A DNA stretch of 64,000 nucleotides. Source: Cinclus cinclus. Lineage: Eukaryota > Chordata > Aves > Passeriformes > Cinclidae. The notes under the pieces were generated by a model. The model worked only from the letters and a program-made list of their open reading frames with translations. It was not told the DNA's origin and searched no databases. Positions 1 to 14,380 of the stretch are shown in pieces (position 1 is the stretch's first letter; each line of letters opens with the position of its first letter). The stretch lies in assembly GCF_963662255.1 (NCBI RefSeq), contig NC_085059.1:14231234-14295233 (forward strand), in the 5' to 3' direction. A program made the position numbers and the translations under genes.

Positions 1-536
1 GGCAGGGGAGCAGCTGACTCCAGGAGTGTGGGCAGCCAGCCTCTGCTTTCCTGAAGTTGCACTTTCAGGACTCCTCCAGCAACAGACAGTTGGGAAAAAT
101 TACACACAATTCTCCAAGTTCTTACAGGATTTTAAACTGCATTTATAGTGACAACTCAATCACCAAGACAGACTAGAAAGAGATGCAGAAAAATGGGGTG
201 CTCAAGAAGGTCAGCTTCAGTGTAATAAAGTGCAGCCTGAGCCACTGCAGCCAGCAAACCTGGTACAGGGAATTACACAACACCTTGTCAAACAACCAGC
301 ACTGTACATGTCTAATGCCTTTAATTTTGTATATTGGAATGTGGGGCACTAATAAAGCCTGTCATTATGGGCACAAGAAAGTTTGGAGCAATTTCTGCAC
401 ATCAGCGTTACATTTGCTCGCAGTTTAGAAAAAGTGTAAAGATACATAGTTTTCATTAGCTGGCAAGATCTGTAAAAATTATGGGGAAGATAGTTGAAGG
501 GAATTAATTCTTGCTACTGTGCAACTAAATCCATGT

Positions 537-631
537 TAAAAAAAAAACAGAAATAAAAAAATAAGAATACAAATAAAGAAAAACAAAACTAAACAAACAA
601 CCAACAAAAAAACCACAAACCAATCTACTTA
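537..631. repeat. A-rich low-complexity tract
   Basis: About 95 bases made mostly of A with scattered C, G and T (runs such as AAAAAAAAAACAG and repeated AAACAA). It may be the decayed tail of an old retroelement, but no element body is recognisable beside it. Confidence 0.7.
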
Positions 632-3600
632 CAGACAATTTTATACTCTCTTACTACTCTCTGAGCTTGACATGGACTTGTTCTGACCCATTATTAGCAG
701 CAGAATAACACACAAAAAGTCAGAGTTCTTCTTTATTCTTCAAGCTTAGCCATGAAAAACTCAACACTAGAATCTGATAATATTGCCATGATGGAGATAG
801 CCTTTGCATTGGTTACTCCCAAAATCAGAAGTTCAGTTTCAAAGTAAGTGGAAGACAGAAACAAATGTGACAGTCCATTTTTAATAATGCAATTGCTTCA
901 TCTGACTTATAATTAAATAATTTTTGGCAGAATAGCTAGCTGAAACATGAAATTCTGGCAAATATTACAATATTCCCATAAACTTATGAATCAGAATACT
1001 CTGGAATTTTAGTCAGTTCTTTCAACAACGCAAAACTTAGCAAGTTATGATAATCTAATTAAAAAATAGAAAAATAAATCCTGGAATTTCTGTGTCCAGT
1101 GTAACACACGAGCTTCTAAATATCAACTGCTCACAACAAAACTTTTGTAAATTACTTACAAAGTAAGGATTACTGACAGAAATTATTTGGTGTATAATTT
1201 TAATTAACAACTAAATTCAAGTAAGCCATACTTTATTCCCAGGCAATTCAAAATAGAAAGAGGTGACATTCATAAAATAAATTACTCTTTATGAATTATT
1301 CACCCAGTTCTAATATCTTTTTCAGACTTTCCAATCTCTTCACTAAACCCTACTGTGAAAAGCTCAATACCATATTCATTAAAATAAACTTAACTGAACC
1401 CTGAAGGAAAGCACACGCGGATTGGTCATTACAACCAACTGTTCTGCATCTGAAATTCCAGTTTTACACAAATGCAGAATGTCTTCTCTTATCTGCAGTT
1501 TAAATGAGCTTCAACACCTGGAATACAAGTGCTATTCTTAAAAAGAAACTAAAGATTTCTGGGCATGACCTACTGACCTACTTCCTAGACAACCACGGGC
1601 AGACTTACAAGATGTTGCCTCTCTAACAGTGGTTGGATGTCATAAAACTCAGGATGAAGCCCCAGTCACAGACTGTTCCCTTGTCATGTGAAAGAACATG
1701 CTTAAGGTCACGTGAGTCATGGGCTAAGAGTGTAAACTTTCCACATCCTAACCTTCCCTGTGCACTAAATCATCACTTGCATCTGTCCAAGAGCAGGAGA
1801 GCGGTACAGACTCATGTCTGGAACAGCAGCTCTCTTGGTCCACACTGCCAAGATGCAACCACAGACCCTCTAGTGACTCATGACCTTAAATCCTACAACA
1901 GAGGCATGCAAACGAAACTCACTCATTGACCTTTGTTGGGAAACACAGCGTAGTGATGAATGAAGAGAACTGGAGCTGCTGCTGTCTGCATTACTCACCA
2001 TGGAGAGTTCACTTCTCCCGTATTAGTAAATACAAAAATATGCAGTTTTATCATCAGCCAAATAGCCAGGCTGTGGTCCACAGAGGATAATCTGGCAGTC
2101 ACTGCTGCAAGGCTTCTCCATTTGGTTTGCTATTACGTTAAATAAGATGTCTCAGATCTCTCTCATAACAGTCATCTGGTGTGTTATCTCTCATGTATAT
2201 TAGGAGGGCTGTTTTCCCGAAACTTGATGTATAATTGTAACCAGCATATGTCAGGGAATTGCAAACCAGCACATTACAGAGCACTGCTGTAGTCCCAGCC
2301 CTGAGAACATGCAGCATCAACCAGAGGACAGGACCACGTGCCAACAGAGAGGCCCCTGCTCTGCTGGGAAGCTGAGCACACGCTGCTGTGGGCACACGGG
2401 GATCCCAAATGCCAGGCAGCACTGAAAGGAGATTCACAATGCAAATCTAGTATTTACATTCTTTCCCAAAGTCTTAGCCAGATTGTCAATGGTTTGCTGG
2501 CAGCTCAAGTTAAGCATAGAAACATGCAAAAGCAGGAAAAGAAACACAATTCTGCATTACAAGACAATAAACAAGAGCAGCCAGGACAGGTGATGATGCA
2601 CCTCAGAGCAACTTCTGTCCCTCCAGGTTCCTGTGGCAGAGGGGGAAGTCTGTGTTCACTGGGGAGGGTTTTGTGACATTGCTGTGCTTGGTGCTGCTAT
2701 GCAAAGGGGATGGAGGAGCGGAGGACAGCAAAGGCAGGATGGCTCTTTGAAAAGCTGTAAAGGGTGGCCCCATTCCCTTTCTGAGATATATGTCAGCACT
2801 AACTAAACTAACTGTTCTCAAATCTTCTGCTCTCATTTGCAGTTTGAGTTCTCTGCAAGTCCCAGTGAAGTTGCTGCTTCTCATTTTTGAAGGAAAATCT
2901 AAATCTAATTTCTGAGCAAATTTAGAGCTTGGGAGGGTGAGGGTAAGTGTTCTTTTCAGAGGGAAAACAGACTAAAAACTTTCAACTAACCCTAATGGAT
3001 CTACAGCTGCTACATAAGCACCCTGACCCTACGCAGCCACAGTCTCCTCTTTGCATCCAAGAAACATGACTAACATGCTGGAGGAGTAGTCTGATAACTC
3101 AAAATGCTGGACAGTGACCTCTCATGTCTACTCTGTACCAGCCTAAAACCCCAGAAAATATTTTCCTTGGAGTGTTGGATGACCCGCAGATGAAAACCAA
3201 AATCCTCTATCTGCTGTGAGCAGGAAGGAAGATGGAATGGGATGACCCACAACTTAAAACTCCAAAGGGAAGAAAGAAAAGATAAAGATACAGCAAAGGC
3301 TGAATGGGAGAGAAAGCAGAACCTGCAGTAAGTGGCATAAAGGTCCAACAGAAAAGGATGGAGTGGTGAGGAAGAGAACGGGGTTTCAACTGAAATGTCA
3401 TAAGTGGTTTTTAACACAGCTGCCACCAGTGAAGTTTTAGAAATGAGAAATTTATATCACAGGAAATACAAGGTGATGAAAACTGATTATGCCAAGAACA
3501 TAATTCAAAGTTTCTTTCTCACCATATACATACCTGGAATTATTTCTTATTAATCTTATGTCTTTAAAGCAGAGAGAACCAAGCCCATCTCACTGTTCTC

Positions 3601-6600
3601 AGAGATCACTGCCTGGCATAGCAATACAACATATCCATCAAGAACGACCCACATCAAGGGAACACTCATGTGCAGTTCAACAGCTGCACATTGTTTTAAA
3701 GATGAACAGAAATGGACAAAATATATTTTGTGCTATTTTAATAGCTACATATTTAAACATACCTAGTAGGTATGCATTTGAGACATGTTTAAGGTGCTTG
3801 AAGCAGTTTGGAAAGAAATCCTAGCTTTGCAGGCTTCCTACTAGATAAAGAGGCATCACACTCCAAAGCCAGAAAGATGAGCAGAAAAAGCAGAAGTGAA
3901 TGAATCAACTAATTCCACAAAGTTGATGCACATAAATTAAAGCTCACTAAGTGCTGGGGATTATGCTCATCTCAAAGAGGAATTTGTTTGTCATAACATA
4001 TTCCCACCCAGACAAACATTCAGCAACTACACTCACTTCACTGCCAGACAAGACCATTCTGGCAGAGGCTTGAGATGCTCCAGCTAAGTTCCAGTAACTT
4101 CACAATTTTAGGGAGTTTTGATCAAATTTTTGTGTTCTTCAAATAAACCATCCTCAAGCATTGTTAAAGAAATCATAAGGTTATTACACCAAATAAATGT
4201 CACCATATTTCAGAGGAAAAAGGCAACCACTCACAGCTTCAGAGTGGGATGACTTTACACCTGCTATTAATCTTCATGTACCTGTGTCTGGGACCTTTGT
4301 CTTTGGCCATTTTCAAGGCAGAAACACCTGATTAATGGAAAAACAGATGGTAACTGATATGATAAAGCACTTATTCCTGACAAGCAGAAACAATGCAAAC
4401 ACAGTTATATCCAGTGCAACCCAATTCCCCCTGCCCTCCTCAGAAGTGCAACACAATCATGGGTCCTGCTCCACAGCTGTGTTTCCTCAAGTAATAAGGG
4501 AAGAATCAAGAATGTGAACATGGAAAAATCCTGTTGGTAGAGAGGCAACAAAAACAAGATTGTACAGCCTGTGAATTCAGACTGATAGTCTAAGTTTTTG
4601 CCACCACTTTTCCTCTTTGCATCACCAAAATAAAATGAACCTGGAACAAGTTATAAATTTGCCTTTATAAAAACAAGATTTGTTGTCTTTAAATGCACAG
4701 AGCTCTGCCATCCTGCAATGCATGAATTCTGCTGCCTTTGCACTTTAAGGGACATTAATTCAAATGAATACAATAGCAAACCACTGCCATATATTATACT
4801 CTGTTTTTACAGATGTACATAGTTTTCCAATTGAAAGATAAAACAATGCAATCCTAGGCAGGGGAATTAGGCATGCAGGCAGAATCAATGTACAGGTATG
4901 AAATACAAAGCAGGACTGGCATGCTGACAGGACACTTCAATTCTCTAGGGAAATCTAATATTTTAAAAGGGTAAAGTGTGCAGCTGAAGAACATCTAAAT
5001 TGCCAAACACAGCTTCCTGTTTACATAAATTAATAGCAGATTAGTATTTTCCAAGCTTTGAGTTCAGCAAGTGACATGTAAATTCCAGTGACTCACAAAT
5101 CCTTTGCATATGTCCCAAGTGCACATGGGATTTTCCATCCCGAGTCAGCACTTGAGTCCAGCATTTTCCTGTAATGGTGATATTTGGGAATGGAGATAGA
5201 AATTCTAAGATCTTTCCTTGGTCCATCCTTCTAAAGATATGTGGTAACTTTGTTTTGCCAGAGCAAGCCTGTTAAAAATGCAGACCAGATGGACTTACAT
5301 GGCTATTGTGAGTCATCCATAGAAACACACACTATCTTCTCAGTCTGAGGCCAATGTCCTGAAATTTCTCCTGAAGAATGATGAGTGGTTTTACCCACTT
5401 CATTCCCAGCACAAGGATTAGTATAAAAGTCCTATACAAATCTCAAATAGTCTACAGTGTGACAACAAGGTGGTAATAAAGACAGAAAGTAAATTCAAAT
5501 TGCATCTGTCTTCCTCAAGGGAAATATTCAAATCCACCTCCATTGCATTTTCGAGCCCCATGTGTGCCACAATAAACAAGTAAACTCTGAAAAGCCTGAT
5601 GGCTTCGTTTTCCACTGAGGCCAAGTGCTATCTAGTACAAAGAGGCACTGATGATTGCCCCACTGCCAGGGTGGGAAAGGCACGCTCCCAGCAAGGATGG
5701 GCATCACACTCTCTCCACACTAATTGGAAGAATCATCTGCTGCCTGTTTCAGCTGGCCTTGCAACCTCTTCACACACAGTCCAAACACTCCTCATGGGAA
5801 AGCTGGCAAAAGCCCCAGAGAATTACAAAATGATGAATTTTGCTTGGACAAGAGAGACTGTCAGAGTTAATTATGAACCATTATTTATACATATTGGTGA
5901 GGAAGACATAACAATTCTATACACTCAGACTTATTATGAGGCCTGCCAAATTCTTGCCTCTGGGTTCAACGCTGCACAGAGACCAAGACATTCCTTCAGA
6001 AATTGGCATTGATGAGATTTTATGAATAAGCAAAACATCCCATTAGCAAGGGGTCTCTGAACACCCATTAGTCAGAGCAGCAATAAAAGCATGGGATGAA
6101 GCAGCCTACATGGTCACTTCTCTCAGTGTCCCAGTAACATGGATCGTGAGAAATGGATTTGCAGCCACTGAAAAGACCCAAGAATGTTGATAGCTTGGGA
6201 AGGGGCTGAAATTTTGCCCTGTTAAGTGGAAAGGCTGGGGAAATGAATTTTCACATTGCCAAGAAAACAAATAAAATTTAATTTCCCATCCTGATTTTTT
6301 TGAATCTTTTCAACTTCTTGCAAATCAGTCATTATGCCAAGAAAATACCTTAAAAATATCACAATGAACACAAGCCACATACTTCTAAAGCAAATGGTGA
6401 GTTAGAAAAAGACAGCATTTTCTCCAGTGTCTGAAAAGCTTTGATGCCAACTAACAGAAGATGGGAAAAGTATCATAATAAGAAATGGAGATTTTAATAC
6501 ATGGAGAGTGATGGGATATATGGACAACATAATATAGGAAAGCTAAAAGAACTGCAGTAACAGCAAAGCTCCAAGCCACTCCTAACTGCAGTAATGAGAT

Positions 6601-8797
6601 ATGCTGATGGCATTGTGGAGAAATACAAGGGGTTTTTTTCATAATATGATGCAAAAGAGCAAATGTCTGTCCTCACTGGGCCAAGACAGACACAGAGTTT
6701 TTCTGACTAAATAGAGGATGATAGAGAGAGATATGACAGCTGTGTTTGTATGCCTACTGATTGCCTGTGAAGCCCCAAGGGTCTCCAGTTGCAATAAGAA
6801 CAAATGTTCTCAGCACTTTGAGACTCCCAAATAAAAGTTCAATATCCTGTTTCCAAAGGTGTCCTGCAACTCCTTCCTTAAGAAACTATGTAAGACTAAG
6901 TGGTATTAAGCATCATACCTCCTGAAAACTTGCAAGCAAGCAGTGATGTTCTCCAGAATATACTTCCTACTTCCAGCAAAATACTAGTCTGGGATTTCCT
7001 GCAGCAGTGCTGGTGAATGGATAATTCCCAGCCCTTAATCAATTTTCCTCGGTGAATCTCTAATGATTTTTTGAACTCTTGCAGCACTTTACCATCCACA
7101 GTATCACTCAGCAAATCGTTTCATGTCTTCATTGTGTTGAGCTAACTTCCTTGTGCTTGTCTGAAACTGCTTGCTCTAAGTTTTACTTGATATCTCTTAG
7201 GTGTTACATAGGAAGAGACATGGGACGTTCTCCTGATCACTCATGATTTTACAGATCTTGATCTCAGTATCACTTTCCAACTCCCCTCCCCTGGAACTGT
7301 TCTGTCCTTTGCAACACTCTTTAAACTGCACTTGGAGACAGGTCCATCACAGTCCCCATTCCCCTCTCAGGGCCCAAAACCAGTTTTGTTTTGTTCCCAC
7401 ATTGCCATACAAAGAGTCTGCTCTTCCAGATAGATGAGGAAGAGTTTGTGGAAATGCTACATATTATCACTGCAATTCACTGGCTGTTCTTCTCTACATC
7501 CTCAGTTCTGTAATAGTACCATATTCCATAGCTTTGTTTTATATGATTTTGGTATTACACATCATACCTCCTGCAAACTGGTCAGACAGGTCCCATCTGA
7601 AGGTTTAGTCTCAATTCAAGGTTAAGCTCCAATCTGAATATAAGATTTACAAGTTATAATTCAAGGTGACAGAACACTATTGTTGATGATAAGTGACAGA
7701 CAGCAAAATTAGTGGTTTATCCTTACACGACCACAGCTTCTGCTATCCCAGTGAAGTCTGCTTTCTACCACTGTAAAGTTCAAGCAATTCATGCTTAGAG
7801 GAAAGAACTCATTTCACAATTTTATCACTGTTGTTATGATACCAGCAGGGGTTTCTTTTAAAGCCTGCTCTGGCAGGAGCACACTCCCTGTGATTCTCTC
7901 CCTGCATTTAAAACAAAACAGCTTGGGCTGATGTGGTTGCAAAGAAATATTTGAACTTGGACACAATCTTAAAAGCTCAAGAGAGGCAGCAGATATAAAC
8001 CCAAACATGATGAGAAATTAAACAACAAATCTGAGGATTTTCACCAAATCTCATTTTCTGAGCAATTGGATTTAGTGCATGAACCTCCCTCTACCATCTA
8101 TGGATTATCCGTCTGTTCCTAACGCCATGCCTGCAGCTCATGCAAGTTTAAAACAGGTTCATTGGGTATTCACTTCACCATGAAGTTCAGCTCAGGCTCA
8201 TCAGTCTTTTTGGCATGAGGAAGGCTGCAGTTACAGGTTGTTTTGGAGGGGTTGTAGCCTCTCCCTCAAGCTCCTGGTGTCTCAGCAATTGGGTGTGGTC
8301 TACACAAGCTGCAATCACATCTTTGACCCAAGGGCCACAGACATAAATTGAGTTCAGAAGGACTGCAGGTTGGATATAACAGCTCAGAGCTTCACTCTGC
8401 TGCTTCCCACAGTTCAGAGTACAAGTGAAACACCTCTTTCACTTTGCACAACACACTAAGCTACAAAATAATTCTCACACACTCAAAATTCATGTTGTAG
8501 TTTGTATCCAACCTCCAGGTATTTATGTCTGTTTATATGAAATTGTTGCATATTTTAAGTCTTTACATAAGATGGGAACCTAAAAATGGTAAAAGCTGCT
8601 CCAGGAAACTGGTATTGACTTACAGTTTGTTTCCACTTGATTCAGAACTTCTTTTCTCTGAATTAATATTAGCAGCTTTTATACAACACGGAAAACATAC
8701 AGGTCATTTGATACATAATATGAAGAACATTCTCTGTCCTGAAAACATAATCATGAACTGAGTTAAACTGGAGTCACAATCATCTTCTCAATTTGAA

Positions 8798-8840
8798 AAT
8801 ATAAATGGCAATGTTTATAAGTATAAATATAAATGGCAAT
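8798..8840. repeat. Local direct repeat beside a CR1 fragment
   Basis: The 15-mer AATATAAATGGCAAT occurs at 8798-8812 and again at 8826-8840. The second copy abuts the 5' break of the CR1 fragment. The copies are exact. Confidence 0.75.
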
Positions 8841-8920
8841 TGTCCTTGCAGGGGGTTGGAACTAGATGATCTCTAACGTCGCTTCCAACCCAAACCATTC
8901 AATGATTCATTCCATGAATG
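8841..8920 (+). mobile_element. CR1 LINE, 3'-terminal fragment
   Basis: Matches the 3' end of avian CR1: GCAGGGGGTTGGAACTAGAT, then GATCT and CTTCCAACCCAAACCATTC, closing with degenerate copies of the ATTCTATGA terminal repeat (ATTCAATGATTCATTCCATGA). About 80 bp remain, a strong 5' truncation that is normal for CR1. No coding potential. Several substitutions, including CpG decay, indicate an old insertion. Confidence 0.9.
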
Positions 8921-11900
8921 TGTCCTCATTTGAACAAAATGGCTTAGAAGTCAGCTAAAAGTAGTTTGGCTGAAACAAGTAGGCATTTATTTGACAATCT
9001 TGGCATGTACAAAACTTATTTACAGCAAATGAGAAAAATGGGGAGTTTGAAGATAGAGAGCTTCAAACACTGATTATAAAACTGTTCTACAATTGTTCTA
9101 GGCACGATCAGTAGAGGCTTACTAGCTACATTTTTTGCCCAGCTCTGGGAACTGATCCTACCCATCCCCTTCAATTTGTTTGTGGCCTTGATCAACTCTG
9201 AGCCTGTCAGTGCTCCCAAAAGCACTGACGTGCTTCCCTCAGCCCTGCATTCAAGCCTCTCATTTCCAACTACATCTGAATGCATCCCCAAACACTACTA
9301 GGAAATCCCCTCAGAAGTTACCAGGTAGCTGTCTGAGGAAATATTCCAGCTGCCAGATGGCAAATTATTTATTTTCTATTTTCCCTTTCTGTTTTTTTAA
9401 TACAGACCACACTAAGTTGTTTCCACATTGCTTGTTTAAGTTGTCTCCCTTTTGTAGCTGCACTGAACTGGACAGAAGGCAACTCTGCCCAGCTCCTATT
9501 CTCACACCAGGCTTTTATATTCCATATGTTCCTCTAAAAACAAAGGTGCTTTTTTCCCCCCCTCACTTTAAACATTGTGTGTTTGAACACACATCAGTGC
9601 CCCCTCAATGACCAGGCAGCTCAAGCTCCAGAAATCCATGAGGGAACCACAGGCTACAAAACATCCCCATCCATTCCCAGAGCCCAGAGTTCACATGAAA
9701 GTGTTTCCATGGGGAGGCAAGGGGAAATTGGTATTTGGAAAGTGAAGTTTACTCTGCAATTTTAAGACTTTTAAGCTTGTCTGGTCCTTCTGAAGGCAAA
9801 TGTCATTTTCACGGGGTTACTCATTAGGAGAGGATAAGGATGGGAATGCTGTCCCATGAAGACCTTGTGGTGGTACTTCTGACGGTACAAGAGGAAGAGT
9901 TCTCCCATCCATCTTCCAGAAAAGTCAGCACTGACACTCTTACAAGTTCCTGTTTTGCTTTAAGCCTCAACATCTCATCACCTGGAAGCTCTTGGTAGCT
10001 GCACAAGCTGCAGTCAAAGCAGCCCAGGCCTCTGAGTGTCCAGCTACCCCTTGTGACCCCTGACAGTTTCTAGTCATTTCCATGAAAGTCTGGAAGTAAA
10101 AGAAGGGAAGAAAAAAGCCCCAAAACCCCATACACTCATGCCTTAAGTACCAGCCAAAATCCTGAGACAAGCAGTACCCCATTTATCTGGAGAATCTGAC
10201 AACCACTCCTGACATGTAAAGCTGGACCTTCTAATCTAGCCAATTTGTAAAACTACAGGAATTCATTCCAGTGCTGCACAGCAGGCATGCTCCAGCAGAA
10301 AATCAATTCCAACGAGCAAAGACTGTGGAAAGCACAGAATACTTATTTTAGTATTTGGTGAAAGCTGAGGTGGTTATTAATTTTTATTTTGCCATTGTTA
10401 TCAATATATTTCCCAATGCATATATCTAACAATTTCCAGGGAAACAGGGTAACAGATGAGGCAGAAAATATCTTCCTACTTACAGGTTTGGTGGGTTTAG
10501 TGCTATTGTGACCATCTTCAAAACATATTGCACATCCCAATGGATGATGGACTACAGAGAGAAAAAGACACTTCCAGTGCATTCACAAAACCACACAATC
10601 CTAGACACTGAGCCTAACTTAGTGGTCTTTTATTGGATATATCTAAGCATGAATCCATTCCACTCTCACACTCTTAAGTCAGGTTTTGCTGGTTAACACA
10701 CCACTAGTTCTCAAAATTTTACAGGGAAATATCAGGCTTAAAACAGGACAGATCAGAATGACAAATCCCCAAACTCCAGATCCTGAAAGCAACCAAAACC
10801 CTGTTAGACTGGATTCTCACCTTGAGCTCACAGTGGGAACTGAAACACTTATTCAAAAGCAGATGGTTTTCTCTACCTCGTTGAATATTTAAACCACATA
10901 TTATGGTGGGATGTTGTGTGCCTTGTCCATCCACAGCTAACAAATAAGAACTCAGGGGAAAATCCTGACACTTCCTAAATATTTGCTGGCAGGCTGAGAA
11001 GTGCCACTGTCCATTGGTGGGCTCTTGAAAAAGCAGAGCTCTGGGACATTTGACCGATCACTGTGTCAAGAAGAAACTCCCAGTGGAAGGACTCTGCCTG
11101 CAGGGCTGATCACAGAGCCATGGTGGGAGCAGACACTGGAGATCACACTGAAGGACTTCTGCAGCCCTTACCCATTATTCAAATTACAGCAGCACTTGGA
11201 GAAACTGAGAACTGAGAACTTGCTCCTCCAGTTCCCAGCAGGAACAGGATATGGTACAGAAGGAATCTAACAGACTCCCAGACCTAAAATCAATTACTGA
11301 AGATCTTGAAATCTGTTGCCTTTTTAATTGTAAGCAACTGTAAATTCACTCTCCTGGTTTTATCCAAAGTCCCACAGGATCAAGTTTCAGTTCCTGTCTT
11401 TAAACTTATATGTTCGTATTCATAGAGAGGGCTTTTTAAAAAATAAATAAATAAAAAAGCAATCACAACTTGTAAACAACAACTTAGTACAACCAAAAAG
11501 GTATGCTCAGCATCAAGAGGTAAAAAGAGAATGTGAATACCTAAAAAAAAATCTTTTTTATTATTTTTTTACATTATTCTTACTTGGAGGTAGAACAGCA
11601 GGATTGAGCCGGAATGCTTTAAATTGGCTTTACTGCAACACATCCCCAGGAGGATTTAAACCCAGAAAATTAGAGCAGAAGCCTTGGTGTTCAGCCCAGG
11701 AGCTGTCTGGATCAAAGGTTACAGAAGAAATCATAAAACCACATAAGCATTTGTACTTTGACATGTAGGACCTCTCCTAGAGCAGATTCAGCCCAACTTC
11801 TCTGCAAAATAACTGCTAGCAGTAATGATATCTATAAACTGTGTTCACAAGGCAGTGATATAGCAGGTTTTTGAGTTCTTCAAAGGGATTAGTGAATTTC

Positions 11901-14139
11901 ACGCTTGCCAGAAAAGCAGATAAATCTTAATATCCCTCTTTGTTTTGCAACCAAATAATGACTGTTTAAGAATAGTTCTTATTCCTTTATGCTTTGCTTG
12001 AGTAATGGAGTATTTTATGCACATGAAATTTGTCCCTGTCTGTGACCCCTGCTACCCCATGCAAAGTGCATATTTTAACAGAATATTTCATTATAGGCTA
12101 GTAATTCCAGCATACCACAATGAGTTCATTTCACAATCCCCATTTGTATTGCAATTCCAACCAGTTGTTTTTAGCACATTCTTGGTGACAAGGCTGCAGC
12201 TTCAAGGACTTCATCAAATACACCTGCCAAGCCACAACAACTGCAAGCAGTGAGAACAATACTAAACATCCTGTTTTTAGCACTAAGTGTATATATGTGA
12301 TGGAGCCTAAATGGCAAAGCCTCATGTCTCCCACATCCTTCCCTGTAAAATCAGGTGAGTGTTAGAAGTAGTTTGCTTGTCTGGAAGGGAAACATGCATT
12401 TTTCTATGGCTGCTAATCTTAAATTCAAGCTTTCAACCTTAAGGGGTAAATAGTGTGAGGATTTAAGAATAAATCTCAGTGAAACACATGGAAGATTTAC
12501 TACAGACAATTTGAAAATGCAAAAGGGAAAAAACATTCTGACAGAAAATTATTTAGGTCACTGGGATAATTCATTGTTATGTGCCCTAGAATTTATAATG
12601 CCACTGGCTCACTATAGCATTTATATATATATGCATTAGCAGTTACACTACACATCATGATTCTGACACATGCACTTCACAAACACTTCTGTACCAATAA
12701 ACATCTTTATATTGAGAAGCCATTTTTTCCTGTATTTTTAAGGGCCAACAATTTTGACTCCTTTTCCCCACATCATCTCTAGAACAGATGAATGAAATCA
12801 AAAGTTTCAAACCACTCTGTAAAATTAGCTGCATAACCCTTCTACAAATAAAAGGGCAGACACCCTGCAGAGTTTTTAATTTTCCTCATATCTTTCTACC
12901 TGCTGACTACACCAGATATTTTCATTCCTCAGTACCACTTCCATCTTATTCAAATGTATTCTAAGATCTGTACTGAAAATCCTGCCCTCTGTTTCCCAGT
13001 CCCATTGCCAATCAGCTCCACACGCCTCTAGCAGAAAGAGAATTTTGTTCCATATTTTTTCTATTAACATCTTTGGGATTTTGGAGTGCTTCACACTTCC
13101 GAAAATCAGGTCCAATGTCAACATTCATACCTTTGGAGACTAAGGAAATTTCTGTGGCCTGATCCATGCTACTCAAGTGTTGTGCTGAGAGGTTAGCAAT
13201 CCACTTGAAGCCACAAATTAGGGTGAGAAGCCTTCAGGAATTCTAACAATAGTTTGAATTGGTGTTAAAAGAGCATTTGCTGGTAAACTAGCTGCAAAAT
13301 GTTGATCAGAAAAATTACTTACTAAATGCTTTGCAAAAATTTATTACCATTTTCAGCTGTTTTCCAAAAGCACTAAAGAACAAAAGATTCTCATCTGCTC
13401 TTTCTTTTGCACTTAAACTTACTAATTACTCTCAGTCCATGAATCAGCCTCCTAACTAAGAAGAACACTCTTGTCTGGAAAGGCCACGAGCCAGCAACTA
13501 CTACTACATGTTCACTTTGATTATCTGCAATTTTCCATGAAGTCCGTCAGCGATTTCTTTGTCTTTGGATATTTATTCTTTGCTATTTTCCTAACAATGA
13601 GCTACATGTAGGAAAACTTCTCTTTCTCTTAGACTCCTCCAATGCACAATGGCTGCAAAATCAACACAGCACTGGGGGCAGCATAATTCAGTTTCTGCAG
13701 TTTCTGAATTAGAGGAAGCTCATAATGACTTGTGGCTACATATCTGTGAGACAGAACTCTATCCTCTAGCTAAGCCTGCTTCCTAAACAGACAACAGATC
13801 ATAAAATGGGCCCTTAGGCCCCTTGTGTTCACGTAACAATTTCACTGATCACAAGAGTGCTAGTGCCTGTTCTCATCAGTGCATGGTAGGGAATGGTACC
13901 TTCCAGTATCTCCATCGTAAAACACCAAAGACCATTTTCAGAATAAAATTGTTTAATATGTGCATCACAGAATGAATTTCAGTTGAATTATTCCATTTAC
14001 TTCAGAAATCTACAGTAAAAAAATTTATTGGCATTGTCCCATGCTATTTGTACTCTTCACAGTCATAACACACAGTGATCGTAGGAACTGGCAGAACTGT
14101 TATGGAGACTTCGATACTTGGTGAATATTCTGTTTAGAG
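8921..14139. other. ADAMTS2 intron 2 segment, no gene seen
   Basis: Noncoding AT-rich DNA. Open frames here stay below about 135 codons, overlap one another on both strands and resemble no protein family known to me. A short (TA)n run lies near 12622-12632. No structured RNA was recognised. Confidence 0.6.
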
Positions 14140-14380
14140 GGCAGCGTAGTGTAACTGCAAGACAAAACCCTGGCTTTGTCCTAGCCCTGCCACTGACCCA
14201 TCTGTGTAATTGCCACAGATTGCTGGTTTGTGAAATGGAGACGAGAAAGGGACAACCTCGCACGTGCGCAGCACCCGCACCAGCAGCAGAAGGCACACTG
14301 CAGCTCAGGAAGTTTCTTCCACTCCATGCTCTTAAAAATCCTTAATTTACATAAAGTTCTTTGAGGTCCTTAAATAATTG
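14140..14380 (+). mobile_element. Ancient MIR-like SINE relic
   Basis: The order of blocks follows the MIR/tRNA-SINE pattern: GCGTAGTGTAACTGCAAGAC, then CCTAGCCCTGCCACTGACCC, ATCTGTGTAATT, then TTTGTGAAATGGAGAC. After a gap comes CATAAAGTTCTTTGAGGTCC at about 14350-14370, which resembles the L2/L3-type tail (GTAAAGCGCTTTGAGATCC). It is strongly diverged, as expected of an amniote-age insertion. Matching is from memory and by eye. Confidence 0.5.

Larger units (their letters stand above)
1..8840. other. ADAMTS2 intron 2, distal segment, no gene seen
   Basis: AT-rich noncoding DNA. The longest open frame (about 137 codons at 5599-6012, plus strand) matches no family I know, has no flanking splice signals of note and has unremarkable composition. 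No RNA gene was recognised. It holds the A-rich tract near 540-630. Assignment to intron 2 rests on not finding exon 3 anywhere left of exon 2. Confidence 0.6.

Noticed and set aside
5599..6012. 137-codon plus-strand open frame
   Set aside because: No resemblance to any family I know. Frames of this length are expected by chance in 64 kb.
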